A stretch of DNA of 64,000 bases from CAYNFS01 sp964396685. Its GTDB lineage: Bacteria > Patescibacteriota > Doudnabacteria > UBA920 > 2-01-FULL-46-14. Shown one piece after another: positions 7,661 through 15,429 of the stretch. Where the stretch lies: NCBI GenBank assembly GCA_964396685.1, contig CAYNFS010000001.1, positions 99,060-163,059 on the forward strand, read 5' to 3'. A model generated the notes under the pieces. It made no database searches. It was given only the letters and a program-made list of their open reading frames with translations, and was not told the origin of the DNA. The translations under genes were made by a program, and so were the position numbers. Every line of letters begins with the position of its first letter. Positions within the stretch are counted from its first letter, which is position 1.

Positions 7661-7705
7661 ATGCATCGCAATAATCCAAAGACAACCTGCCGCAAGAATT
7701 TGTAA
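7661..7705 (+). CDS. Possible 14-aa leader peptide
   Basis: ATG preceded by GGAAAAGAG opens a frame MHRNNPKTTCRKNL followed by TAA and, 9 bp later, a terminator hairpin. The promoter-peptide-terminator order is that of a leader/attenuator for the gene at 7850, but nothing beyond the layout supports translation. Confidence 0.25.
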   Translation: MHRNNPKTTCRKNL

Positions 7706-7713
7706 GCGCAAAA

Positions 7714-7738
7714 CCCGCCCACGAGGCGGTATTTTTTT
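7714..7738 (+). terminator. Terminator in the leader of the 7850 gene
   Basis: CCGCC cacga GGCGG followed by TATTTTTTT. Confidence 0.7.
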
Positions 7739-7798
7739 ACCCTGTTAAATGCCGCCTTCGCGGCAATCCGCCTTTGGCGGATTATTTAACAGGGTAAA
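7736..7798. repeat. Short MITE-like element (TTTACCCTGT family)
   Basis: Perfect 15 bp ends TTTACCCTGTTAAAT and ATTTAACAGGGTAAA, with two small G+C-rich palindromes inside. Ends resemble 6215-6327 and 34054-34154. Confidence 0.65.
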
Positions 7799-7849
7799 CC
7801 TCAAATCAACAATTGAGCAGTTAGAAATTTTGAAACCTAAGGAGGAATC

Positions 7850-8152
7850 TTGGAAAACGGAACCTTAACAGTTGTCCGTGTGCAAGCACTCAACGCCGCC
7901 GAGGTGGGAATAGAAATCTCCGATGGCACTTCGCTGATAGTCCCCGCGGAATTTGTCCGCAAGTGCGGAATCAGGGAGGGCGATCGTGTGTTTAGGACCA
8001 CCCAGGATGGGAAAATACTATTCTCTTTTGCACAGGAGATGCGCCACAAGGGCGACGTGATCCGCACAGAGAGGAAAACCACAGCAGTCTATCCGAAAGG
8101 GTACACAAATGGACTGGCTGAAGAAAGGGAAAACCCCTTTATCAGAATCTGA
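7850..8152 (+). CDS. Small protein of unknown function
   Basis: A 100-aa protein starting at TTG (7850-7852) with AAGGAGG 4 bp upstream. The first 60 residues look like a small beta-barrel (VRVQALNAAEVGIEI.. SLIVPAEFVRKCGIREGDRV), vaguely like AbrB or other swapped-hairpin folds, but I do not recognise the family. It has no membrane segment. It is flanked by terminators on both sides and so is probably a single-gene unit. Confidence 0.6.
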   Translation: MENGTLTVVRVQALNAAEVGIEISDGTSLIVPAEFVRKCGIREGDRVFRTTQDGKILFSFAQEMRHKGDVIRTERKTTAVYPKGYTNGLAEERENPFIRI

Positions 8153-8180
8153 AGCGCGTGCCCGCGCCCCAAAAAACCCC

Positions 8181-8217
8181 AACCCGAGCGACGAGTCGCG
8201 CTCGGGTTTCTTTTTTT
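8181..8217 (+). terminator. Terminator of the 7850 gene
   Basis: AACCCGAGCG ... CGCTCGGGTT followed by TCTTTTTTT. Confidence 0.9.
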
Positions 8218-8275
8218 CGAGAGATTGCCTCGTTCTCCGTCCGCCTTAGGCGGACGGAGTCCTCGCAATGACAAA
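8217..8275. repeat. Palindromic repeat of the ATTGC..GCAAT type
   Basis: GAGATTGCCTCG and a central CCGTCCGCC/GGCGGACGG palindrome, ending CGCAATGACA. Shares ends with the in-frame inserts in the CapA gene (40856) and uvrC (56641). Confidence 0.6.
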
Positions 8276-8313
8276 ACCATATTCCCAATAAAACTATTTT
8301 TTTACATTACGCG

Positions 8314-8347
8314 TGACAAACTTCTGACGATCGTCAGAAGTTTGTCA
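8314..8347. repeat. Perfect 34-bp palindrome centred on GACGATCGTC
   Basis: TGACAAACTTCTGACGA mirrored exactly. It lies about 30 bp past the carB stop without a T-run on either strand. Similar palindromes centred on ACGATCGT are at 14183-14215 and 41546-41579. Confidence 0.7.
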
Positions 8348-8377
8348 AAAATTAGCTCCAGAAAAAACTAAAAAAGC

Positions 8378-11300
8378 CTATGCCCCTCCCTGCCGGTACT
8401 CCTGCCACGATTTGATCTTAAGCTCGCTGGTTGAGGGATACTTGGCCAAGGCGTTCACAAAGGAGCGCGCAAGATGCAAATCAGTAAGAAGCGGCAGATG
8501 CGCATCCACCACCGCCCGCCTCAAAAGATAATGGGGCGGCCGCGCGTCGCCGTTATTCTCGCTCAAATTGACGACAAAAGATATCTTTTTGTTCTGAATC
8601 AGAGAAAACGCCTTGGGCCAGTCTTCCAATCCGTTTGAGCTATAAGTCTTGTAACCAAGACGCTTTAAGATCTGCAGGGAGTCGGCAAAACGCGCCTTAT
8701 TAACCGTACCGTCAAGGGCCACAAGGACGGCTTTCTTGGGATTAAAGCTTACACTGGAAAGCACGGCCTTCAAAAGCGCTTCTTCAAAGTCATCCCCAAA
8801 ACACGCCACCTCGCCGGTGGAAGACATTTCCACGCGCAGGACCGGATCCGCCCCGGCAAGGCGCGCAAAGGAAAACTGCGCCGCTTTGACCGCGACATAG
8901 TCGGGGTATTTGAGAGTCTGGGAGCGGCTCTTGCCGTAAAATGCCGCAACCGCCCTTTCCGCAAAATTCACTCCCGTGGCTTTGCTTATAAACGGCAGAG
9001 TTCGCGAAGCGCGCAAGTTCACCTCAATCACATAAACCTTGTTGTCCTTGACTAAAAATTGGATATTAAAAGGGCCGCTGATCTGAAGCGCCTCGGCAAT
9101 CTTGCGGCCAATCTCATGAACCTCGCGGGCTGTTGCGACATAAACCTTTTGCGGCGGATAAACAATTGTGGCATCGCCAGAATGCACGCCTGCATTCTCC
9201 ACATGCTCGGAAATAGCCAGAAGATGCACTTGCCCGCCCTGTGCCACCGCGTCCAGTTCCAGTTCTTTGGCGCCCAGCATAAATTTGGTGATCGTCACCG
9301 GATGGGTTTTATTCACCACCACGGCTTTTTGAATAAAGTTTTCCAAATCGCGGCGGTTAAAACAAACGCTCATGGCCCGGCCGGAAAGCACATAGGAGGG
9401 ACGAACCAAAACCGGATAGCCGACCTCGTCGGCAAAACTCTCGGCCTCGGGCATGTCGGTGAAACTCTTCCAGGCAGGCTGCCGAACGGCAAGTTCATCC
9501 AAAAGCTTGGAAAATTTATTGCGGTCCTCGGCGCGATCAATGTCCGAGGCTTTGGTCCCTAATAGCCTGATCCCGTAGCCGGCAAGCCCTCTGGCTAGAT
9601 TATTCGGCGCCTGTCCTCCCACACATACGACCACGCCGCCTGTTTGCTCAAACTCGGCAATCTCGCTTATGGTCTCAAGGGTAAGTTCCTCAAAATATAA
9701 GCGGTCCGACATGTCGTAATCCGTAGAGACCGTTTCCGGATTGCAGTTGACAATGATTGACTTTTTGCCAAAACGTTTGAGCGCCAAGGCGGCATGCACG
9801 CACGACCAGTCAAACTCAACCGAGGAGCCGATGTGATAGGGCCCTGACCCCAGCACTGCGACACTTTTCTTCTTGAGCGGCCGCACATCGTGGTGCTGGC
9901 CATTGTAGGTAAGATAAAGATAATTTGTCCGGGCGGGCACCTCGCCGGCCAACGTGTCAATCTGAAATACGAAGGGGTGGATTTGGTAGCGGTGCCGCAG
10001 TTTCCTAATCTCTGATTCGGATTTTCCCATAGCGCCCCCGATCTGCCGATCCGAAAAACCGAGCGTCTTAAGGCGCAGCAAAAAAGCTTTATCAAGGGTT
10101 TTATTTTGGAACAAGGCTTGTTCCGTCCTCACGATATTTTTGATGCGGTGGACAAACCAAGGATCAATGCCGGAAAGCTTACAAATCTGCCGAATCGAAA
10201 AGCCGCGAGCCAAAGCTGCCGCTATGGCAAACAGCCGCTTGGGCGTGGGTTCGATCAGAAACCGTCGGATAGCGCCGCGATCATTGCCAAAGCCGTTCTC
10301 CGTAATGCTGGCGTCGGCGCCTCCAAGCATGCGCACGGCTTTTTGCAGAACCTCTTCAAACGTCCGCCCCACGGCCATGACCTCGCCCACTGACTTCATG
10401 GCACTGCCGATCCGCTCCTCGGCTCCGTGGAATTTCTCCAAATCCCAGCGGGGAATCTTGACCACCACATAATCAAGGGCCGGTTCAAAAAAGGATTGCG
10501 TAACTCGCGTCACCCGATTGGGAATCTCATGCAAAAGCTGACCCATTGCAAGGCGAGCCGCCACATACGCTAAAGGATACCCCGTGGCCTTGCTCGCCAG
10601 GGCAGAAGAACGGGAAAGCCGCGCATTGACTTCAATCACATAATACTCAAACGGACTTTTTGCGGGTTTTGGGGACAGTGCAAACTGCACATTGCACTCG
10701 CCTATAATGCCCAGGCTCCTGACAATTTTGATGGCCGCCTCGCGCAAGCCGTGATACTCCGCATTGGTTAAAGTTTGAGAGGGAGCAACCACAATGGAAT
10801 CCCCGGTGTGAATACCCATGGGATCCATGTTCTCCATATTGCAGACGGTAACGCAATTGTCGGCCTTGTCCCGCACCACCTCATATTCAACTTCTTTGTA
10901 ATAACGCAAATACTTTTCCACCAAAACTTGAGGCGAGACTGCAAGAGCCGCGCTGACAATTTCTCTAAGTTCCTCTGAACTGCGAGCGACTCCGGATTTT
11001 TGCCCGCCCAAGGCATAGGCCGCTCGCACCATCACTGGAAAGCCGATACGGCTTGCGATCTTTTCCGCCTCGGCCGCGGTGACAGCCGCCCCGCTAAGGG
11101 GGATAGGCAAATTTATATTCCGCAAATGATCGGCAAATTTCTGCCGGTCTTCGGTTAAAATGATGGACTCCATCGGGGTTCCTAGAACCTTGACTCCGTA
11201 ACGTTTGAGAATGCCCTTGCGGAAAAGCTCAATACCGCAGTTGAGCGCTGTCTGTCCGCCAAAGGACAGCAAAATCCCGGCAGGACGTTCTTTTTCAATC

Positions 11301-11527
11301 ACGCGCTTGACAAATTCCGCCGTTACTGGCAGGAAATAAATTTGATCAGCAAAAAGCGGTGAGGTTTGAATCGTAGCGATATTGGGATTTACGAGCACCG
11401 CTTTGGCACCAATTTCTTTGAGCGCTTTCATGGCTTGGGAGCCGGAATAATCAAACTCGCCGGCTTCGCCGATCTTAAGCGCCCCCGAACCCAAAACTAA
11501 AACTTTTTTATTTCGCCAGTTGTTCAT
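8378..11527 (-). CDS. carB: Carbamoyl-phosphate synthase large subunit
   Basis: Makes carbamoyl phosphate from bicarbonate, ammonia (from CarA) and two ATP. The protein shows the duplicated ATP-grasp architecture: first half starts KKVLVLGSGALKIGEAGEFD, second half KKSVAVLGSGPYHIGSSVEFD, with the C-terminal MGS-like domain from about residue 930. About 1049 aa is standard. I prefer the ATG at 11525-11527 (MNNWRNKKV); a TTG 12 bp upstream is possible. Either start overlaps the carA end, indicating coupling. Confidence 0.95.
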   Translation of the reverse strand: MNNWRNKKVLVLGSGALKIGEAGEFDYSGSQAMKALKEIGAKAVLVNPNIATIQTSPLFADQIYFLPVTAEFVKRVIEKERPAGILLSFGGQTALNCGIELFRKGILKRYGVKVLGTPMESIILTEDRQKFADHLRNINLPIPLSGAAVTAAEAEKIASRIGFPVMVRAAYALGGQKSGVARSSEELREIVSAALAVSPQVLVEKYLRYYKEVEYEVVRDKADNCVTVCNMENMDPMGIHTGDSIVVAPSQTLTNAEYHGLREAAIKIVRSLGIIGECNVQFALSPKPAKSPFEYYVIEVNARLSRSSALASKATGYPLAYVAARLAMGQLLHEIPNRVTRVTQSFFEPALDYVVVKIPRWDLEKFHGAEERIGSAMKSVGEVMAVGRTFEEVLQKAVRMLGGADASITENGFGNDRGAIRRFLIEPTPKRLFAIAAALARGFSIRQICKLSGIDPWFVHRIKNIVRTEQALFQNKTLDKAFLLRLKTLGFSDRQIGGAMGKSESEIRKLRHRYQIHPFVFQIDTLAGEVPARTNYLYLTYNGQHHDVRPLKKKSVAVLGSGPYHIGSSVEFDWSCVHAALALKRFGKKSIIVNCNPETVSTDYDMSDRLYFEELTLETISEIAEFEQTGGVVVCVGGQAPNNLARGLAGYGIRLLGTKASDIDRAEDRNKFSKLLDELAVRQPAWKSFTDMPEAESFADEVGYPVLVRPSYVLSGRAMSVCFNRRDLENFIQKAVVVNKTHPVTITKFMLGAKELELDAVAQGGQVHLLAISEHVENAGVHSGDATIVYPPQKVYVATAREVHEIGRKIAEALQISGPFNIQFLVKDNKVYVIEVNLRASRTLPFISKATGVNFAERAVAAFYGKSRSQTLKYPDYVAVKAAQFSFARLAGADPVLRVEMSSTGEVACFGDDFEEALLKAVLSSVSFNPKKAVLVALDGTVNKARFADSLQILKRLGYKTYSSNGLEDWPKAFSLIQNKKISFVVNLSENNGDARPPHYLLRRAVVDAHLPLLTDLHLARSFVNALAKYPSTSELKIKSWQEYRQGGA

Positions 11528-12596
11528 AGAAATAATCAAAAATCCACCCTGTGTCAGTAGGACCGGGATGAGCTTCCGGATGAAACTGAACTGACATCAC
11601 CGGCAACTCATTATGGATCATGCCTTCGTTGGTTTGGTCATTGGCGTTTATAAACCACGGCTTGAATCCCTTGGGCAAATGACTTACGACAAAGCCGTGG
11701 TTCTGGGTCGTCAGATAAAAGCGTTTGGTGCCCACGAGCCGGCAAGGGTGGTTTTGACCGCGATGGCCGAACTTGAGTTTCTTGGTGTCGCCGCCTGCGG
11801 CGAGAGCCAAAATTTGATGTCCTAGACAAATGCCTAGAATCGGCAAGCGCTTTTCGCCAAGCGCGCGCCTCACGTGAGCCGCCGTTTCCGGCACCATTTT
11901 GGGATCACCAGGGCCGTTGCTGATGACCAAGCCGTGAAATTTAAGCCGCCGAAAGTCATAATTCCACGGCACGGTGATGACGCGCAAACCGCGCCTTAAG
12001 AGACTGCGGCGGATATTATTTTTGGCCCCGCAATCTATAAGCACCACGGTTTTTCGTCCCTTTCCTTCTTTCTTGATGCGCCTCGTGGAAACTTCAGCCA
12101 CGAGGTTGCGCTTGTTGGGATCAACAAAAGGCGATTTCTCCCTAGTACCGGCAAACACAATCTTGCCCAGCATGACGCCTGCCTCCCGCAGTTTCTGGGT
12201 CAAGAGACGAGTATCCTTTATCTCAAGTGCCGGAATCCCCTCGGCCTTAAGCCAGCTTGCCAAAGAGTGGCGACTAGTGTAGTGCGACGGCGTATCAATG
12301 TAATTTGACACCACAAGACCGCTTATTTTAATGCTGTTTGATTCCCAAAACTCCGGGCCAGGCACGCCGTAATTGCCGATCAAAGGATAAGTCAAAACCA
12401 GAATTTGTCCCTGGTACGAGGGGTCGGTCAAACTCTCCGGATAACCCACCATGCCCGTGGCAAACACGACTTCGCCGGAAACGGAAACCTCGGCTCCAAA
12501 ACTTCTGCCGGCAGAATACTGGCCGTCTTGGAAAAAAAGAGACCCAGGGCTTTGGGTCGCAGTATTAGGCTTTCTTGCAATCTGGCCTTTGGTCAT
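11508..12596 (-). CDS. carA: Carbamoyl-phosphate synthase small subunit
   Basis: Glutamine amidotransferase subunit that delivers ammonia to CarB. The N-terminal CPSase small-chain domain (GYPESLTDPSYQGQILVLTYP) is followed by class I GATase with the nucleophile in GICLGHQ and the His/Glu pair in FHPEAHPGP. 362 aa is normal. Its ATG overlaps the stop of the upstream membrane gene by 4 bp, so carAB is translated at the end of the cobalamin-related gene run. No other pyrimidine genes are in the window. Confidence 0.95.
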   Translation of the reverse strand: MTKGQIARKPNTATQSPGSLFFQDGQYSAGRSFGAEVSVSGEVVFATGMVGYPESLTDPSYQGQILVLTYPLIGNYGVPGPEFWESNSIKISGLVVSNYIDTPSHYTSRHSLASWLKAEGIPALEIKDTRLLTQKLREAGVMLGKIVFAGTREKSPFVDPNKRNLVAEVSTRRIKKEGKGRKTVVLIDCGAKNNIRRSLLRRGLRVITVPWNYDFRRLKFHGLVISNGPGDPKMVPETAAHVRRALGEKRLPILGICLGHQILALAAGGDTKKLKFGHRGQNHPCRLVGTKRFYLTTQNHGFVVSHLPKGFKPWFINANDQTNEGMIHNELPVMSVQFHPEAHPGPTDTGWIFDYFYEQLAK

Positions 12597-13105
12597 ATTT
12601 CTTTTACTATTTTCGTCTTCCTGGCTTGAGCCGTCAAACGGACTAGTTCGTAAGCCCCAAACATCACCCCTACATAAAACAAATCGCCCAAAAGCGTGTT
12701 GCGGAAAAACGGCAAGGCATTGACGTAAGAAGCAAGAAGCCCTGCGCCGGTATGCGGATACATTGTCCCAAAAGCCCAGACCGCGAAGTTTGTTATCAAA
12801 TAAAACTGGATTGAAGCCAAAAACGTTATTCCCAAAACATTACCCAAATCTTTTCGCTTCTTAAGCCACAGGCCCAGCAAACCCGAAAACGCGAAGCTTA
12901 AATAAACCGAGGCCATTATCGGAAGATGATAAAACCCGATGAAGTAATCCGAAAACCCCATGGCGGCAAGCGGCAGTGCGACCGCCAATTTTTTATTTTG
13001 AAGATATGCCCCGCCAAAAAGAGCCAGCGCCGTAATCGGCGCAAAATTCGGCAGATGCGGCAAAAATCTCAAAATAACCGCGGCGAAAATCAAGAAATAA
13101 ACCAT
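12593..13105 (-). CDS. Small multi-pass membrane protein (DUF6580-like), candidate S-component-type transporter
   Basis: About 170 aa with five or six hydrophobic helices, including FAPITALALFGGAYL near the N-terminus and a FSDYFIGFYH loop. From memory this matches the family labelled DUF6580, described as putative transport proteins and sized like ECF/BtuM-type substrate-binding membrane subunits. I start at ATG 13103-13105, because upstream codons come from a palindromic repeat. The neighbours on the same strand are a DUF4430 protein and CobO-type adenosyltransferase, so cobalamin uptake is a reasonable hypothesis. Confidence 0.6.
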   Translation of the reverse strand: MVYFLIFAAVILRFLPHLPNFAPITALALFGGAYLQNKKLAVALPLAAMGFSDYFIGFYHLPIMASVYLSFAFSGLLGLWLKKRKDLGNVLGITFLASIQFYLITNFAVWAFGTMYPHTGAGLLASYVNALPFFRNTLLGDLFYVGVMFGAYELVRLTAQARKTKIVKEI

Positions 13106-13118
13106 ATCCTGAAAATTT

Positions 13119-13172
13119 CTACCCCCTCTTCGTCTCCCCCTTATCAAGGGGGAGAAAGAGTGGGGGTCTTTA
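13119..13172. repeat. Palindromic element TACCCCCTCTTCGTC..CTCCCCCTTATCAAGGGGGAG
   Basis: Near-identical to the element inside topA (43541-43592). It lies between the DUF4430 gene and the DUF6580-like gene. Confidence 0.75.
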
Positions 13173-13181
13173 GAAATTAGG

Positions 13182-13577
13182 TCAATTAGAAATTTCTTCT
13201 AATCTCCACTCCACAATGTCGCCTTTTTTGGTTTGAAGCTGGTCAGCCCCAACTTGTGATTCTTCGCCGTTATAATAAAGCTTCCAGAAATGCTTCTCGT
13301 CGGGCTTGACTCCATTGATGCTTTCTATAAATACGCCGAAGTCATACTGCTTAAACTCCACTTTCGTATATTTTTGCAGAAGCTCGAAAGCATTTTTGCC
13401 CTCCTCGCCGGGGTAGCGGACATAATCCTGCAAAATTATGGATTCGTTGCGGATCTCGTCTCTTGTTTGAATAAGCGCCCCGCCGTTACTGGGAGCTTGG
13501 CTGATGTCCGGCTTGACGAGAAAAGTAATTCCCACTGCCGCTAAAATCAGAACTAAAATTATGACGATCTTTTTCAT
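13182..13577 (-). CDS. Secreted or anchored DUF4430 (transcobalamin C-terminal-like) protein
   Basis: 131 aa with an N-terminal signal-anchor helix (about 4-20), then a small domain resembling DUF4430: the segment FELLQKYTKVEFKQYDFGVF, then INGVKPDEKHFWKLYYNGEE and VGADQLQTKKGDIVEWRL. The family shares a fold with the C-terminal domain of transcobalamin and intrinsic factor. It lies 32 bp from the adenosyltransferase gene and on the same strand as B12-dependent NrdJ, which suggests a surface cobalamin-binding role. The binding role is inferred. Confidence 0.75.
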   Translation of the reverse strand: MKKIVIILVLILAAVGITFLVKPDISQAPSNGGALIQTRDEIRNESIILQDYVRYPGEEGKNAFELLQKYTKVEFKQYDFGVFIESINGVKPDEKHFWKLYYNGEESQVGADQLQTKKGDIVEWRLEEISN

Positions 13578-13609
13578 AAATTTTTCGCTTTTCGTTTTAC
13601 ATTTTGCGT

Positions 13610-14164
13610 TTAATAGTCAATGCCTTTCTTCGCCTTGACCCCCTGATAATACGGGTGCTTGACCATCTTCATCTCTGTCACCAAATCAGCCGCGTTTATC
13701 AAATCATTATATTTCTCATGGCCCGTCAGCACAAGGGCGGCTAGGTTTTGGCGCGCCGGTTCAAAGATCTCTAGGACATCCTTTTCGGTCAGAAGCTTAA
13801 GTTCCAAAGCGGTAATCAGTTCATCCGCCACAACAATGCCGTATTTTTTGCTCTCAATTTCTTTTTTTAGCCACTCTAATCCTTCCCGCGCGGCATTCTC
13901 GTGCTCTATATGAGTTTTTTTATCTCCCAGAATCCCCACAAACCCTTGGCCTAAAATCTGCACCGTGATATTCGGAACATTTCGCATAACCCCTATTTCC
14001 GAACTCTCCGGCCACTCGCCTGACTCTGTCGCTTTTTGAGCTTTTACAAACTGCGTAAACAAGACTTTATATCCCGCCCCCGCCGCGCGTACCGCCAGCC
14101 CCACCGCCGCCGTGGTTTTCCCTTTTCCGTCGCCGATGTAGATGATGATGGGGCCTTTGGACAT
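13610..14164 (-). CDS. cobO: Cob(I)alamin adenosyltransferase, CobO/BtuR type
   Basis: Converts corrinoid to adenosylcobalamin using ATP. P-loop IGDGKGKTTAAVGLAVRAAG at residues 10-29; then LFTQFVKAQ, the Walker-B-like YGIVVADELITAL and LVLTGHEKYNDLINAADLVTEM, all CobA/CobO landmarks. The C-terminal HPYYQGVKAKKGIDY is also typical. 184 aa is normal. As no de novo corrin genes are visible, it most likely activates salvaged B12 for the NrdJ encoded upstream on the same strand. Confidence 0.92.
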   Translation of the reverse strand: MSKGPIIIYIGDGKGKTTAAVGLAVRAAGAGYKVLFTQFVKAQKATESGEWPESSEIGVMRNVPNITVQILGQGFVGILGDKKTHIEHENAAREGLEWLKKEIESKKYGIVVADELITALELKLLTEKDVLEIFEPARQNLAALVLTGHEKYNDLINAADLVTEMKMVKHPYYQGVKAKKGIDY

Positions 14165-14182
14165 AAGGACATAATCAATTTG

Positions 14183-14215
14183 GACAATCGACCCACGATC
14201 GTGGGTTTCTTGTTC
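14183..14215. repeat. Palindrome centred on CCCACGATCGTGGG
   Basis: CCCACGA/TCGTGGG core with GACAA/TTGTTC flanks, 3 bp past the end of the HAD fragment. Sister to 8314-8347 and 41546-41579. Confidence 0.6.
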
Positions 14216-14217
14216 AA

Positions 14218-14331
14218 TTATAAAATGGACAATAAATCCTTGAGTTCATGAATCACATAAGTCAGCTGGCCGGAATCGTGGTCATACAAGGTTCGCCCAT
14301 AATCAAAAATAATGGCCTTAACTTTTTTCAT
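14218..14331 (-). pseudogene. Truncated HAD-superfamily hydrolase fragment (37 codons)
   Basis: The frame begins MKKVKAIIFDYGRTLYD, the HAD motif I (DxxxT/S type, here DYGRT), and stops after 37 codons, so motifs II-IV are gone. Its ATG overlaps the protease stop (ATGA), so it was or is translationally coupled. A 33 bp palindrome lies immediately past the stop, which may mark the event that truncated it. Confidence 0.65.
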
Positions 14332-15029
14332 ACCAACAAGCTTTTCGCCAAATTTATTGGCTTTGCCCCAGCAATATGCATAGGCTCCCTGATGTCCAGA
14401 TCCGGTTTTACCTTTGATCCGATTCGGAAAGATATTGAATTGACCCCAATGACCTTATTCGTTTCCACATCTATGAGAGGACAGCCGCTATTTCCGGGGT
14501 TGCTGATTGTATCCACAAAAATCCAACTGCGCGGATGTTCCGGTTTTTGTCCGTCTCGTTTCACCACACTTATGATTCCTTTATTTACAACGAGAGTTAC
14601 GCCGAAACCGTCATTTATGAGTTGCGCGGCATATGGAAAACCGATGAAATAAACATCCTGTCCAACATCAAGCCTGTCAGAGTCACCAAGCTCTAAAGGT
14701 TTCAAGAGAGTCTCCTTATATTCCTCCAGCTGCAATATGGCAATATCATCCGGGTCATTTTTACTTACCAGCTTTACGGTAATCCACTGATAGCGGTTAA
14801 GATAGTCCATCTTTTCTTCAACCATCACAAAGGCTTTCACATTTGCTTTCAGATTTTCCGGTATCTGATTCCAAACATGGGCGGCGGTTAAAAGCTTGCC
14901 GTCATCTGATACGCAAAACCCGCTCCCAACGATCGTGACTTGTTGAGGATTGGGAGTAAACCCAATGGCAACAATTGATGGCCCTATAGCCCTTATCTTT
15001 TCTTTAAGACCCTGGCCATTCTTAAACAT
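14328..15029 (-). CDS. Trypsin-like (S1-fold) serine protease without signal peptide
   Basis: 233 aa with the catalytic triad apparent: His in LTAAHVW, Asp in NDPDDIAIL, Ser in NPGNSGCPLIDV. The fold resembles HtrA-type proteases without a PDZ domain. There is no signal peptide or membrane helix, so a cytoplasmic location is likely, unusual for this family. It overlaps the upstream unknown gene by 8 bp and the HAD fragment by 4 bp. Substrate unknown; the pairing with the preceding gene may be functional. Confidence 0.85.
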   Translation of the reverse strand: MFKNGQGLKEKIRAIGPSIVAIGFTPNPQQVTIVGSGFCVSDDGKLLTAAHVWNQIPENLKANVKAFVMVEEKMDYLNRYQWITVKLVSKNDPDDIAILQLEEYKETLLKPLELGDSDRLDVGQDVYFIGFPYAAQLINDGFGVTLVVNKGIISVVKRDGQKPEHPRSWIFVDTISNPGNSGCPLIDVETNKVIGVNSISFRIGSKVKPDLDIREPMHIAGAKPINLAKSLLV

Positions 15030-15414
15030 CTTTTGGTGGTGGTTTATAATACCAGACGATCTCGTCCACGCCAGATCGCCATAACACTCTGGCCGCGCTC
15101 AAGTTTATGTATTCATCATTAAGCGTGACAATCAAGCCTGAACCGGCTTCTTTGCCATAGTCGCCCATCGAGCAAAAATATGGCTCTGGGCCATGTCCAA
15201 AATCTCGTGTCCCTGTTTCGTAGTCAATATTTCGGGTCTCAAGAAAAGAGCTCGTTGATGCGAATATGGTAGCATTGCTAATATCTTGTGTCCCTGTAAA
15301 CATCGCGTCTGCCTTAAGCACTAAAATAGGTATTTGCCCTGAATTATTAGCTACCATTTCCTGTTCATATGTTTCTTTTGGTCGATCATAGAATCCGAAT
15401 TCGGTCTCGGTCAT
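15022..15414 (-). CDS. Protein of unknown function coupled to the protease gene
   Basis: About 130 aa, soluble, acidic, no recognised domain; the C-terminal part (LIVTLNDEYINLSAARVLWRSG then WYYKPPP) is the most structured looking. I chose ATG 15412-15414 because AAGGTGA lies 5 bp before it; a GTG 9 bp upstream overlaps that RBS. It overlaps the protease start by 8 bp, suggesting a two-gene unit. Confidence 0.65.
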   Translation of the reverse strand: MTETEFGFYDRPKETYEQEMVANNSGQIPILVLKADAMFTGTQDISNATIFASTSSFLETRNIDYETGTRDFGHGPEPYFCSMGDYGKEAGSGLIVTLNDEYINLSAARVLWRSGVDEIVWYYKPPPKDV

Positions 15415-15429
15415 ATATATCACCTTCTT

